From Pleurocapsa minor HA4230-MV1 (GTDB taxonomy: Bacteria; Cyanobacteriota; Cyanobacteriia; Cyanobacteriales; Xenococcaceae), in NCBI GenBank assembly GCA_019359095.1, contig JAHHHZ010000026.1, positions 1 through 64,000 of the forward strand: a stretch of 64,000 bases of DNA, written 5' to 3'. The notes under the pieces are model-generated. The model saw nothing but the letters and a program-made list of their open reading frames with translations, was not told the DNA's origin and ran no database searches. A program made the position numbers and the translations under genes. Below, piece by piece: positions 9,047 to 17,457 of the stretch (positions are counted from its first letter, which is position 1; every line of letters begins with the position of its first letter).

Positions 9047-10184
9047 TATCAATCACTGAAGTGACTGGTTGTTGACCATTACTAGTGACTACGATCTTAC
9101 TATTTCCTAAAGTGCCACTCGCTTTTTCTCCCGTCAAACGAGCTTTAGGATCTACTTGTTCATAGACGACGCTTCCCATTGCTTCTAATTCTTCAGTATC
9201 AATTTTCCAGTTCATTTGCCGCGCATATAATTCTGATGCTTCTACCTGATTAATACCTTTTACGCCGTCTGTTAATTTGGCTAGCTGTTGTGGAAGATTA
9301 ATTTCACCTTTGTTACCTGTCAGGCTAATTTGGCGATCGCGGTCTATAATTTGAATTGGGCGATCGCTTTTACCGAGCCGATTTTGGTAATTCCAAATCA
9401 GAGAATCTGTAGCTATCTGTAGTTGAGGATTTGAGGTGACTAACTCGATATTTTTGGTTAAAATTGCCTGGTTTTCCGCCAGACGTAATTCAGCGCGATC
9501 GCTGACCAATCGATCGATGATAGTTTTATTTTGGTCATAGTGGACTAATTTTATTGCACCTGGACTGATAATTTGCTCTTGAGGGATCTTCCATTCCAGG
9601 CGATCGCTAGTTAACTGTAAAGGAGGCTGCTTACTAGTGGCAACTACATTATCCTGTATTTCTAGCTTTTCCAGATCGGTAAAATATTTTCCTGACTCGG
9701 CAAAAACCTCCAAATTAGCGTTATTTCCCGTCAATTTGGATTTAATCAGCAGTAAATTAGCTTGAGGTCTCCACTCCACTGCCTCACTAGTAATAACACT
9801 GCCATTACGCGGATCGCTAGCAACAACTTTTTTATTCAACAAAATTATATTGCCCCGCTCCTTAACTTCTCCAGACTCAGCGCTAATTTTTAAAATAACA
9901 GCACCATTCTGGAGTAAGTTACCAACTACTTTATTTAAAGTAGCAATTTCCTTGTCTTGACTATAAACAATCTTATCTGCTTTAATTTTCCAGACAGTAT
10001 TAGATTTTCTGTTCGATTGCTCTAAGACAGCATTATTTAAAACTAACTGAGTATCAAGACGACTAACCTCTGAAGCGCGATCGACATCAGGACTTGATGA
10101 CTGACAGCCAGTAATACTAAGCAGAACTATTAACAGCCAAACATTTGGCTGATTGGCGATTAATTTTAATTTAGGTCTGTTCAA
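9042..10184 (-). CDS. lptC: LPS-export protein LptC, long cyanobacterial form
   Basis: 380 aa. The N-terminal membrane segment ends in a lipobox-like LSITGCQSS, predicting an inner-membrane-anchored lipoprotein. The rest is a chain of beta-rich repeats of the LptC/OstA type (SEVSRLDTQLVLNNAVLEQ, VWKIKADKIVYS, TLNKVVGNL). LptC passes lipopolysaccharide from the LptBFG transporter to LptA/LptD in the periplasm. It is about twice the length of the enterobacterial protein, which is normal for cyanobacteria and suggests it covers part of the LptA bridge. The stop codon lies in the heptamer array. Confidence 0.85.
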   Translation of the reverse strand: MNRPKLKLIANQPNVWLLIVLLSITGCQSSSPDVDRASEVSRLDTQLVLNNAVLEQSNRKSNTVWKIKADKIVYSQDKEIATLNKVVGNLLQNGAVILKISAESGEVKERGNIILLNKKVVASDPRNGSVITSEAVEWRPQANLLLIKSKLTGNNANLEVFAESGKYFTDLEKLEIQDNVVATSKQPPLQLTSDRLEWKIPQEQIISPGAIKLVHYDQNKTIIDRLVSDRAELRLAENQAILTKNIELVTSNPQLQIATDSLIWNYQNRLGKSDRPIQIIDRDRQISLTGNKGEINLPQQLAKLTDGVKGINQVEASELYARQMNWKIDTEELEAMGSVVYEQVDPKARLTGEKASGTLGNSKIVVTSNGQQPVTSVIDN

Positions 10185-10507
10185 GTGACAATTAACAGGA
10201 AAGATTGTTAAATCTACTCTATACTCTCAACCCAATAATTAACCATTTTGGTCTCAGAAACAGTCTTTTCTCGGCGTTGCTGATTAAGTAATGCTATACG
10301 AAGGATTACTGCTCGCAGCTATAAGCTATAAGCTATAAGCTATAGGCTTTTAATCAATTTTTACTTTTTGTACGGCTATACATCCACCAAAAAAGGCTCA
10401 AAGCTACAAGCTTTGAACCCTATGTTAATGATCGATTATCGATTAATTTATTTTCTATCTTGCTCAATTAAGAGGTATTTAAAATCAAACAACTAAATCA
10501 ATATTAT
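10185..10507. other. Intergenic region: MITE-end-like sequence, tandem ATAAGCT units
   Basis: It holds GGCGTTGCTG at 10273, identical to the terminal inverted repeat of the MITE copies at 42358 and 45222, followed by sequence resembling one MITE end (GATTAAGTA). No opposite end is visible nearby, so it is at most a partial copy. Tandem AGCTATA units follow (10317-10345), then TTGTACGGCTATA, also seen at 37086 and 61560, and the labA-side terminator. Confidence 0.45.
10388..10420 (-). terminator. Rho-independent terminator of the NYN-domain gene
   Basis: On the minus strand, GGTTCAAAGCT-TGT-AGCTTTGAGCC (one G-T pair) is followed by TTTTTT. It lies about 90 bp downstream of the stop codon at 10508. 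Confidence 0.85.
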
Positions 10508-11101
10508 CTAATCATCTAAAATGCCAAAACCAGAAAAGCTATGGTAGGGATCGCTGTGCTTATTACTTTTCTGAATATCTCCTTTAATCTGATCTAAGTC
10601 TATATAGCGATCCGCTACATTAATCAGACTATCGCTAGTCATCGAACGTAAACTAACAACCTCTACTCTCGCTCCTCGATAGCTCACGGCATCTACAGCA
10701 TAAGCCAGATCTCCATCTCCACTGACCAATACTGCTGTGTCATATGAAGCAACCAGCGCCATCATGTCTACAGCAATCTCCACGTCCAAATTAGCCTTTT
10801 TTGAGCCATCAGGTAGCTGCACCAGATCCTTGGCAATTACACGGTAGCCGTTGCGACGCATCCAGAGCAAAAATCCCTGTTGTTTCTCATTGGTGCGATC
10901 TACTCCAGTATAGAAAAATGACCTTAAAAGCCTCGATCCACCAGTCAGACGATACAGTAGTTTGCTGTAATCAATTTCAATCCCTAACTGTAGTGCTGCA
11001 TAAAATAAATTAGAGCCGTCGATAAAAATTGCGACTCGCCCTCTGTTTTCTAAAATTTGTTCTGGTGTAAAAATAAGATCGCTGCCGAAATTGTCTAGCA
11101 T
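10508..11101 (-). CDS. LabA-type NYN domain protein (DUF88)
   Basis: 197 aa. The PIN-like NYN fold is shown by RVAIFIDGSNLFYAAL (residues about 23-38), KKANLDVEIAVDMM and LVSGDGDLAYAVDAV, which supply the conserved acidic metal-binding residues. LabA in Synechococcus takes part in negative feedback of the circadian output on kaiBC. Many paralogues exist, so that specific role is not implied here. The fold predicts RNA binding or cleavage. It is transcribed alone, with a clear terminator at 10388-10420. Confidence 0.85.
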   Translation of the reverse strand: MLDNFGSDLIFTPEQILENRGRVAIFIDGSNLFYAALQLGIEIDYSKLLYRLTGGSRLLRSFFYTGVDRTNEKQQGFLLWMRRNGYRVIAKDLVQLPDGSKKANLDVEIAVDMMALVASYDTAVLVSGDGDLAYAVDAVSYRGARVEVVSLRSMTSDSLINVADRYIDLDQIKGDIQKSNKHSDPYHSFSGFGILDD

Positions 11102-11402
11102 TATGTTAAGCCTCGTTTTTATGAAAAAAGTATTCTATTGGGGTGGATTAGTCCCTTTTAAACCCAAGTTATTTATTAAAGGCGATGTGACGTTAACTAC
11201 TAAAGAAGTCAAGGCTAGTGTTCTAGTCTAATTGACGACGAAGCTTTTAAAATTCTGACCGTCTAAGCTAATAGATCACCAGAGCGAGTTGGATGTTTAT
11301 TGAGTATTTATACTTATCTTAATTAAAACATTGAGCGCCCTGATTTTTATGCCTTAGTTATATCAGTAAAAAAATATACTTAGTCTAATTACTCGCCATT
11401 AT
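11102..11402. other. Spacer with one weak 36-codon ORF
   Basis: A 36-codon frame from ATG 11121 to TAA 11231 (plus strand, MKKVFYWGGLVPFKPK...) is open. It has no recognisable family and no clear ribosome-binding site and could be a remnant. Otherwise I see nothing. Confidence 0.3.
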
Positions 11403-12995
11403 TTAATCTTCTGGCGGTAATTCTAGTTTTAAAAAAACAGGACTAGCTTGCCCCAAAGCTTTACCGATTGACAACTCACCCCATTTCGAGTGACTGGAAA
11501 ATACGCCTTGCTTTACTCGATCTTGATTAAAATCCCAGTTAAAACCCAACTGCTGATATATTTTGCTGCTGGTACTAGGAATTACAGGGGATAGAAGATA
11601 AGCTGATAAGCGAATAGATTCTAAAACTGCATATAAAATTTGCTCAACTTCAGTCTGCTGCTCCTGTTTAAATAGTTTCCAAGGTGCGCTGTCGTCAATA
11701 TATTTATTGACAGCTCGTACTAAAGATAAAACCGCTGTACAAGCTTGGCTAACTTGAAGATTTTCATAAGCTTGGCTTACGCGATCGCCTAAAGTCACAC
11801 CAATACTTTTTAAAGGATGGTCTGAACTGAAGTCAGCACCAGATAATTGCGGTACAGTACTCTGACAATATTTTTTCAACATTCCCAAGGTACGGTTCAG
11901 CGAATTTCCTAGCACATCAGCTAAATCGTTGTTAAGCACATTAATAAAACGAGTTTCATTAAAATCACCGTCATTGCCCAATTCAATCTCCTTAAGAAAG
12001 TAATAGCGCACGGCATCTGCACCGTATCTATCTACTAACTCAATCGGATCGATGGTATTACCCAAAGTTTTGCCCATTTTAAGTCCGTCTTTGGTTAGAA
12101 AACCATGACCGAAAACTTTTTCTGGCAAAGGTAAACCAGCAGAAGCTAACATAGCAGGCCAGTAAACCGCATGGAATCTTAATATATCTTTACCAATTAG
12201 ATGCAGATTAATCGGCCACCATTGAGCTAAGGCATTCTCCAAGGTGGGAGCTTGTTCTGGCTCTAACAAGGCTGTGATATAGCCTAAGAGAGCATCAAAC
12301 CAGACATAAATTGTGTGTTTATCGTCTATAGGGACAGGTAAACCCCAATCTACATCAACACGAGAGATAGAAAAATCTTTTAAGCCTTGTTGAACAAAGT
12401 TAAGTACTTCATTGCGCCGACTAGGTGGTTGAATAAAGTCTGGCTGAGACTCATAAAGTTCTTCTAGCTGCTGCTGATATTTAGAGAGACGAAAGAAATA
12501 GTTTTCTTCATCACGCCATTCTGCTTGTTTATTAGTATGAATGGCACAATAATGGTTTTCAATTAACTCTCGCTCTTCCTTGAACTCTTCACAAGATACG
12601 CAATACCAGCCTTGCTGACGATCGAGATAAATGTCGTCTTGTTGCCAAACGCGATCGAAGAATTCATTTACGATCTGCTGGTGCTTTGGTGCAGTAGTAC
12701 GGATAAAGCGATCGTATTTAATATCTAGCTTTGTCCACAAAGATTCAAAGCTTTCGACAATGCGATCGCAATGAACTTGGGGTTCTACATTTTCCTCAGC
12801 AGCAGTGCGTTGAATTTTCTGTCCGTGTTCATCTGTTCCTGTAATTAATAAGACTGATTTACCCTGTAAACGATGGAATCTAGCTAGGGCATCTGCCACC
12901 ATGGTAGTGTAGGCACTGCCAATATGAGGGACTCCGTTAACGTAATAAAGGGGGGTAGTTAAAGAAAATTTATGGTTAATATCAGTATGATTCAT
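11403..12995 (-). CDS. metG: Methionine--tRNA ligase
   Basis: 530 aa class I synthetase. The HIGH signature appears as NGVPHIGSAYT near the N-terminus, and the KMSKS loop is present as LKMGKTLGN (Ser to Gly, also seen in other bacterial MetRS). The connective peptide has a Cys-containing insert (CVSCEEF). The C-terminal anticodon-binding domain is helical. The C-terminal dimerisation/tRNA-binding extension of longer forms is absent, as usual for cyanobacteria. It charges tRNA-Met in the cytosol. It is a single gene with an ATG start. Confidence 0.95.
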   Translation of the reverse strand: MNHTDINHKFSLTTPLYYVNGVPHIGSAYTTMVADALARFHRLQGKSVLLITGTDEHGQKIQRTAAEENVEPQVHCDRIVESFESLWTKLDIKYDRFIRTTAPKHQQIVNEFFDRVWQQDDIYLDRQQGWYCVSCEEFKEERELIENHYCAIHTNKQAEWRDEENYFFRLSKYQQQLEELYESQPDFIQPPSRRNEVLNFVQQGLKDFSISRVDVDWGLPVPIDDKHTIYVWFDALLGYITALLEPEQAPTLENALAQWWPINLHLIGKDILRFHAVYWPAMLASAGLPLPEKVFGHGFLTKDGLKMGKTLGNTIDPIELVDRYGADAVRYYFLKEIELGNDGDFNETRFINVLNNDLADVLGNSLNRTLGMLKKYCQSTVPQLSGADFSSDHPLKSIGVTLGDRVSQAYENLQVSQACTAVLSLVRAVNKYIDDSAPWKLFKQEQQTEVEQILYAVLESIRLSAYLLSPVIPSTSSKIYQQLGFNWDFNQDRVKQGVFSSHSKWGELSIGKALGQASPVFLKLELPPED

Positions 12996-13436
12996 TTGAC
13001 TTAGCGAGAAATTGCTCTAACTAAAGGGATATAGTTTTGCTAGCCTTTTAGCTAAGGGCAATTTTCTATAGATTGATGGAGATTATCTACCATCTAGATG
13101 TTGATTCTCGATTGGGAAATGAGAGACAATTTAGCTAATTTTGTTATATTTTGAGGAACCTCATCACTACAGTATCAATTACAACAGAGCTTTAAAATAA
13201 CGTTAAGAGTAATACTTAATAAATTTTCGATTTCGTTAACAAAGTGACCTTGCAATTTCCAATAATTTTCAGCAGCAATGCAGCGTAATTGTCTGAACCT
13301 CTTTGAGCTACAGCAAATCTTTCTCAATCAAATCTTGGTTAAAGGTTAAGTATTACTTCATACTGTAAATAACCCGATCTAAGTAATAAAAGCGCGATAT
13401 TAATACTTTAGTTTGAATATGCTAATAATTTATTGA
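12996..13436. other. Divergent promoter region, no gene seen
   Basis: 440 bp between divergent metG and plsC. It is A+T-rich. I see no tRNA, riboswitch-like structure or convincing short gene, so it presumably holds both promoters. Confidence 0.4.
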
Positions 13437-14159
13437 ATGTTGTCATTTACACCACGTCTGCTTGCTCAATCTTTAATATCAGCGGTTAATCTCAATTTAA
13501 CTAAGTCTTATACCGATCGCATTCCCCAGGATATTCCCACCATCGTGATTAGTAATCATCGTAGTTTTTTAGATGCGCCAATTCTAATTAAGACGATTCC
13601 TAATACACTAAGAATTGCCTGTCATCATTACATGGGACAGACTCCAGTTGTGCGAGAAATTGTTGATTCCCTAGGTTGTTTTCCTTTAGGAACAGCGGAA
13701 CACAGACAACAAGAATTTTTTGAGCAAGCAAATTATCTCTTAACCTCCAGACAGTGGGTAGGATTATTTCCCGAGGGAACAAAACCGATGATTGAACCTA
13801 CTGCACCCCATGAGATTAATCCATTTCACCGTGGTTTCGCACATCTGGCTTGGAAAGTACCAGTGACTAATTTGGCTGTTTTACCCGTGGCGATCGCCTC
13901 TTTATCAGAAACTAACTATCCCAGTATTCCTATCCGCTGGCTCAAGCAGTTTGACCAAAATGAACCTTTCTTTGAACGACAGGGTTTACATCCGATGTTA
14001 GTTTATCATCGCGTCCATGTATTAATCGGCAGACCCTACTTGATTAATGCAACTCAAAAGCAGGAATATAAAGGTAAGCAGGCAAAACGACTCGCTCTCG
14101 ATTTGACTAACTATTGCCAGGATCAAATCACCGAGTTATTAAAGGAAGGGTGTTATTAA
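13437..14159 (+). CDS. 1-acyl-sn-glycerol-3-phosphate acyltransferase (PlsC family)
   Basis: 240 aa. The HX4D motif SNHRSFLDAPI (residues about 40-50) and the glycerol-phosphate-binding block LFPEGTKP identify a PlsC-type LPLAT. These enzymes acylate lysophosphatidic acid at the inner membrane during phospholipid and glycolipid synthesis. It is intact and has the usual length. It precedes the lipase-like gene at 14338 on the same strand, separated by a heptamer array. Cyanobacteria often carry several plsC paralogues, so being the main enzyme is not implied. Confidence 0.85.
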   Translation: MLSFTPRLLAQSLISAVNLNLTKSYTDRIPQDIPTIVISNHRSFLDAPILIKTIPNTLRIACHHYMGQTPVVREIVDSLGCFPLGTAEHRQQEFFEQANYLLTSRQWVGLFPEGTKPMIEPTAPHEINPFHRGFAHLAWKVPVTNLAVLPVAIASLSETNYPSIPIRWLKQFDQNEPFFERQGLHPMLVYHRVHVLIGRPYLINATQKQEYKGKQAKRLALDLTNYCQDQITELLKEGCY

Positions 14160-14208
14160 TTACTGATTACTAATTACTAATTACTAATTACTAATTACTA
14201 ATTACTGA
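14157..14208. repeat. Heptamer tandem array (ATTACTA/ATTACTG x about 7)
   Basis: About seven 7-base units start at the plsC stop codon (TAA 14157-14159) and run for about 50 bp. The unit matches the arrays at 19195-19245 and resembles that at 9001-9046. Confidence 0.88.
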
Positions 14209-14337
14209 TGGTTGTTCATTGTTCATTGCTCATAGTCAGGGAAATATGAAGAAAATGAGGGTGAAATAAAATTCAAGCAGTAAATGTTAGAGAATAATAA
14301 TTAAGAAGGTTTAAGTTTTGTTTTATTACATATATCT

Positions 14338-15144
14338 ATGAGTTCTGAACTTAGCGTAGATTTTATCGATCCCAGGGAAGTTAATCCCAATGCGCCTTTG
14401 TTTGTTTATCTTCCTGGGATGGACGGAACAGGAAAATTACTCCAAACTCAGTCCGATCATTTAGCAGCTGATTTTGACCTGCGATGTCTGGCAATTCGCA
14501 TTAATAATCATAGTACCTGGCAGGATTTAGCTAGAGATACAGTGCAGTTAATTAGGTCGGAGTTAGCGAAAAAGACCAATCATGAAGTTTATCTATGTGG
14601 TGAATCTTTTGGTGGTTGTCTGGCATTAAAAACTGCTTTAGCTGCGCCAGATTTAATTAGTAAGCTGATCTTAGTTAATCCTGCTTCTAGTTTTAATCAG
14701 CTACCAATTCTCAGTTGGGGAGTAGATCTGACTGGGTTTCTACCGTCTTGGGTACATCGCTATTCTGCTGCTGGACTATTACCTTTTTTAGTACGCCTCA
14801 ATCGGATTAATGATTGCGATCGCGATCGCCTAATTGAAAGTATGAAGTCGATCCCGCCTCATGTGATTAGCTGGAGGCTGTCTTTGTTAAGAGATTTTAA
14901 GGTATTAGACGAAGAGTTACGTAGCCTCAATATTCCTAGTCTAATTGTGGCAGGAGCAGCTGATGACTTATTACCTTCTGTCGCCGAAGCACGAAAGCTA
15001 ACAAATTTGTTGCCTCAAGGAAAGATGATGATCCTACCTCAAAGTGGTCATGCTTGCTTGTTAGAAACAGAGATCAACCTATATCAAATCTTGATTCAGC
15101 AAAATTTTATCTCCGCTCAAACTAAACTGTTGTTGAAACTGTAA
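14338..15144 (+). CDS. Alpha/beta hydrolase similar to the hydrolase half of plant phytyl ester synthases
   Basis: 268 aa. Beta-strand and oxyanion region VYLPGMDGTGKLL, nucleophile elbow GESFGGCLALK (Ser), late Asp in VAGAADDLLPS and catalytic His in SGHACLLE give a complete triad. The DGTG oxyanion motif and GDSFGGCLA-like elbow are typical of the esterase/lipase/thioesterase half of plant PES1/PES2-type proteins, where it is fused to a DGAT-like acyltransferase. In this window that second activity could be supplied by the separate gene at 159-1067. The substrate (galactolipid, chlorophyll-derived phytol esters) is inference. Confidence 0.75.
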   Translation: MSSELSVDFIDPREVNPNAPLFVYLPGMDGTGKLLQTQSDHLAADFDLRCLAIRINNHSTWQDLARDTVQLIRSELAKKTNHEVYLCGESFGGCLALKTALAAPDLISKLILVNPASSFNQLPILSWGVDLTGFLPSWVHRYSAAGLLPFLVRLNRINDCDRDRLIESMKSIPPHVISWRLSLLRDFKVLDEELRSLNIPSLIVAGAADDLLPSVAEARKLTNLLPQGKMMILPQSGHACLLETEINLYQILIQQNFISAQTKLLLKL

Positions 15145-15219
15145 CGATCATTTTGATTCTGGCGATCGCTTTAAGTTAATTAAAACTTTAAACACGCCAA
15201 AAATACTATAGCTATATGC

Positions 15220-15747
15220 CTACAGAGTAACTTTTGCCTCTAACGACTTGAGATATTCAGTATTTACTTTCGATTCCCTAACTAAAGCAATTTTTCCTGT
15301 ACGCGCAATTTCGCGAATGCCGAATTTAGTTAGCATCTGAATAATCGCCACAATTTTACCAGGATCGCCTACAACTTCGAGAGTCAGAGCGTCCTCAGAA
15401 AGATCGACTACACGAGCGCGGAAGATTTGCGCCACTTGAATGACCTCAGCGCGATTAGAGGCAGTAGCATTGATCTTAATCAGCATCAACTCTCTTTCGA
15501 CACAAGGCTGTTGGCTAATATCCTGCACCTTAAGGACGCTAATCAACTTGTATAGCTGTTTAATTAGCTGCTCGACAATTTTTTCATCTCCAGGGACAAC
15601 CATAGTAATGCGCGAGACACCTGATTGTTCAGCAGGGCCCACCGCCAAGCTTTCAATATTAAAACCACGGCGAGCAAATAATCCAGCAATGCGGGTTAAA
15701 ACTCCTGCTTCGTCTTCTACTAAGACAGAAATAGTTTGCTTGGTCAT
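15220..15747 (-). CDS. ilvH: Acetolactate synthase small (regulatory) subunit
   Basis: 175 aa. The N-terminal ACT domain has [19 protein letters not shown] and [12 protein letters not shown]. The C-terminal domain (DVVGDPGK-like [26 protein letters not shown]) is complete. It binds valine and activates or inhibits the IlvB catalytic subunit in branched-chain amino-acid synthesis. ilvB is not in the window. It is a single gene with an ATG start. Confidence 0.95.
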   Translation of the reverse strand: MTKQTISVLVEDEAGVLTRIAGLFARRGFNIESLAVGPAEQSGVSRITMVVPGDEKIVEQLIKQLYKLISVLKVQDISQQPCVERELMLIKINATASNRAEVIQVAQIFRARVVDLSEDALTLEVVGDPGKIVAIIQMLTKFGIREIARTGKIALVRESKVNTEYLKSLEAKVTL

Positions 15748-15855
15748 AGTTGAAAAATGAAAAAGTTCTGGTGAGGTTAGTCTCTTATCATAAAGGAATT
15801 TGGTAGTGGATATTCAGATTATCAAGATACTTTTTAGCTGTATTTAGCGATCGCT

Positions 15856-16197
15856 TTATAGATCGATTCTAAATTCAAAACCTCTGGATTCAAACCCCAA
15901 TTTTTCGTATAGCTGATGGACTCTAGGACGAGATTTTCTACTCGTGGCAATTAACTTATAGCAATTTTGTTCTTTGGCGACTGTAATTACCTGCTGGACT
16001 AATTTTGTTCCCCAACCTGAACCCCGACAGCTCTCGTTAACATAAACATCTTCTAAGAGACCGAAAGGTTCTTGATGCAGTTCATTGTGCATGATGTAAA
16101 GATAAGCTCTGGCAACTTCCTGTCGATCTTCGATGATCGAGAATTTAATTCCTCTAGCTTCAACGGTTTTGGTCTGAATTTCTGGAGCAGTGTTCAT
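15856..16197 (-). CDS. GNAT-family N-acetyltransferase
   Basis: About 113 aa from the ATG at 16197; an upstream TTG at 16221 would add eight residues. The acetyl-CoA loop RGSGWGTKLVQQ (motif A, R/Q-x-x-G-x-G) and the C-terminal LYEKLGFESRGFEF (motif B) define the GNAT fold. The substrate is unknown. The short length suggests a single-domain enzyme. It is divergent from the PAP2 gene at 16287. Confidence 0.85.
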   Translation of the reverse strand: MNTAPEIQTKTVEARGIKFSIIEDRQEVARAYLYIMHNELHQEPFGLLEDVYVNESCRGSGWGTKLVQQVITVAKEQNCYKLIATSRKSRPRVHQLYEKLGFESRGFEFRIDL

Positions 16198-16286
16198 GAC
16201 AACTTTACAGACTAAGTACAACTTTTACTCAAAGTAACTATAATTGCTAATTGCCAAAGCGAAGCTGCTTGTACTGAAATTAGTCA

Positions 16287-16931
16287 ATGCCAAAATACCC
16301 AAAAATAAGCCGAAACAACCTTTACTTACTTTTGTTGCTGTTGCTTCCGTTTGTACAGCTTTGCTATCAAACATTTAAGCAAAACTATTATTCCCTCGAT
16401 CTAGATGTTCTAGAGTTTTTAAGTAATCAGCGCAATTTACTTTCAGATTTTATTTTTACCAACGTTTATCGCATAAGCAATACCTATGTTACTGGTGCGA
16501 TCGTGCTAGTTGCTCTAATTACTTTAATTCGCCAACGTTATTGGTCAGAAGTTAAGGCGTTAGTATTTGCCACTTTGGGGATTTTACTACTAGTAGACAA
16601 GGTGCTGAAGCCTTTTTTCGATCGCGATCGCCCACCTAAACCAAGATTAGTTAGCGATTTAAGTCCAGACAGTTTTCCTAGTGGTCATGCAGCGGGAAAC
16701 CTAGTTTTCTACTTCTATATATCTTTTATTATTGCTGCTAGATATCCCCAACTGACAAAATATGTTTATGGGGTTGCCACTTGCTTAGTCTTGTTAATCG
16801 GCTTTAGTAGCGTATACGTCAAAGCTCATTGGACAACAGACATTTTAGGTGGTTATGTTTTTGGCTATTGTTGGCTGTTAATTAGCTTGAATCTATTAAA
16901 GTTTTTCAATCATCGCCAATTAAAACCATAA
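16287..16931 (+). CDS. PAP2-family membrane phosphatase
   Basis: 214 aa with about six membrane segments. The three PAP2 signatures are present: KVLKPFFDRDRPP, FPSGHAAGN and SVYVKAHWTTDILGG, giving the catalytic Arg, His and His-Asp residues. Family members dephosphorylate phosphatidic acid, undecaprenyl pyrophosphate or related lipids at the membrane. Which substrate applies here is not readable. It is followed directly by an unknown regulator-like gene. Confidence 0.88.
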   Translation: MPKYPKISRNNLYLLLLLLLPFVQLCYQTFKQNYYSLDLDVLEFLSNQRNLLSDFIFTNVYRISNTYVTGAIVLVALITLIRQRYWSEVKALVFATLGILLLVDKVLKPFFDRDRPPKPRLVSDLSPDSFPSGHAAGNLVFYFYISFIIAARYPQLTKYVYGVATCLVLLIGFSSVYVKAHWTTDILGGYVFGYCWLLISLNLLKFFNHRQLKP

Positions 16932-16991
16932 TTGTTTATTAGGACGATAAATAATTTAACTAATTTTAGTTGCTATACAACCTCTAACAAA

Positions 16992-17393
16992 ATGATTACA
17001 GATTCCCCAGCTAAAACATTTACATATGCCCCTAAAACTGTTCGCAGAGCCAAAATAGCTCTATCTTGTTCACCTTTTCGGCTCAAGCTATTTCAGGAGA
17101 TGCGAAATCAAAGTGTCCCAATTCAACAAATTGCTGAAGAGACAGGAATTAAACTAGGCTATGTCAAGGAAGCACTTAGCGAGTCAAGAATAGAAGATAA
17201 ATTGGTGTGGCTAATTAATGTTGGCTTACTACGTCGGGAAGTTGATGGACAGGGTTTAACCGATAGTTTTCGCCTAACTCCTTTAGGGAGAGAAATCGTA
17301 GCAGAATGGTCAGCACAAACCGAAATTCCGACTGCGACTTTAATCAATCGGCTTTCACATTGGCTAAATCGTTGGTTAAAATTGTCGCTGTGA
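16992..17393 (+). CDS. Npun_F0494-type cyanobacterial conserved protein
   Basis: 133 aa from the ATG at 16992; a TTG at 16932 would give 153 aa but adds an unconserved tail. The body has TVRRAKIALSCSPFRLKLF, IQQIAEETGIKLGYV (helix-turn-helix-like) and LLRREVDGQGLTDSFRLT, which I recognise as a conserved cyanobacterial family with no known function. The second half looks like a winged-helix effector or DNA-binding domain. It lies downstream of the PAP2 gene and 64 bp before cobQ on the same strand. Confidence 0.65.
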   Translation: MITDSPAKTFTYAPKTVRRAKIALSCSPFRLKLFQEMRNQSVPIQQIAEETGIKLGYVKEALSESRIEDKLVWLINVGLLRREVDGQGLTDSFRLTPLGREIVAEWSAQTEIPTATLINRLSHWLNRWLKLSL

Positions 17394-17457
17394 AATAGCA
17401 AACTACTGTTATAACAATGTATATCTTCATGTATATCTTCCAGCACAGGAGCAATCG

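Noticed and set aside
11121-11231. 36-codon ORF on the plus strand
   Set aside because: No recognisable family, no clear ribosome-binding site; kept only as a note in the spacer.
14157-14208. CRISPR-like array
   Set aside because: The heptamer arrays here and at 9001 and 19195 have 7-base units without spacers and no cas genes nearby, so they are STRR repeats.
17394-17457. Cobalamin riboswitch before cobQ
   Set aside because: The gap is only 64 bp and lacks the B12-box type sequence.
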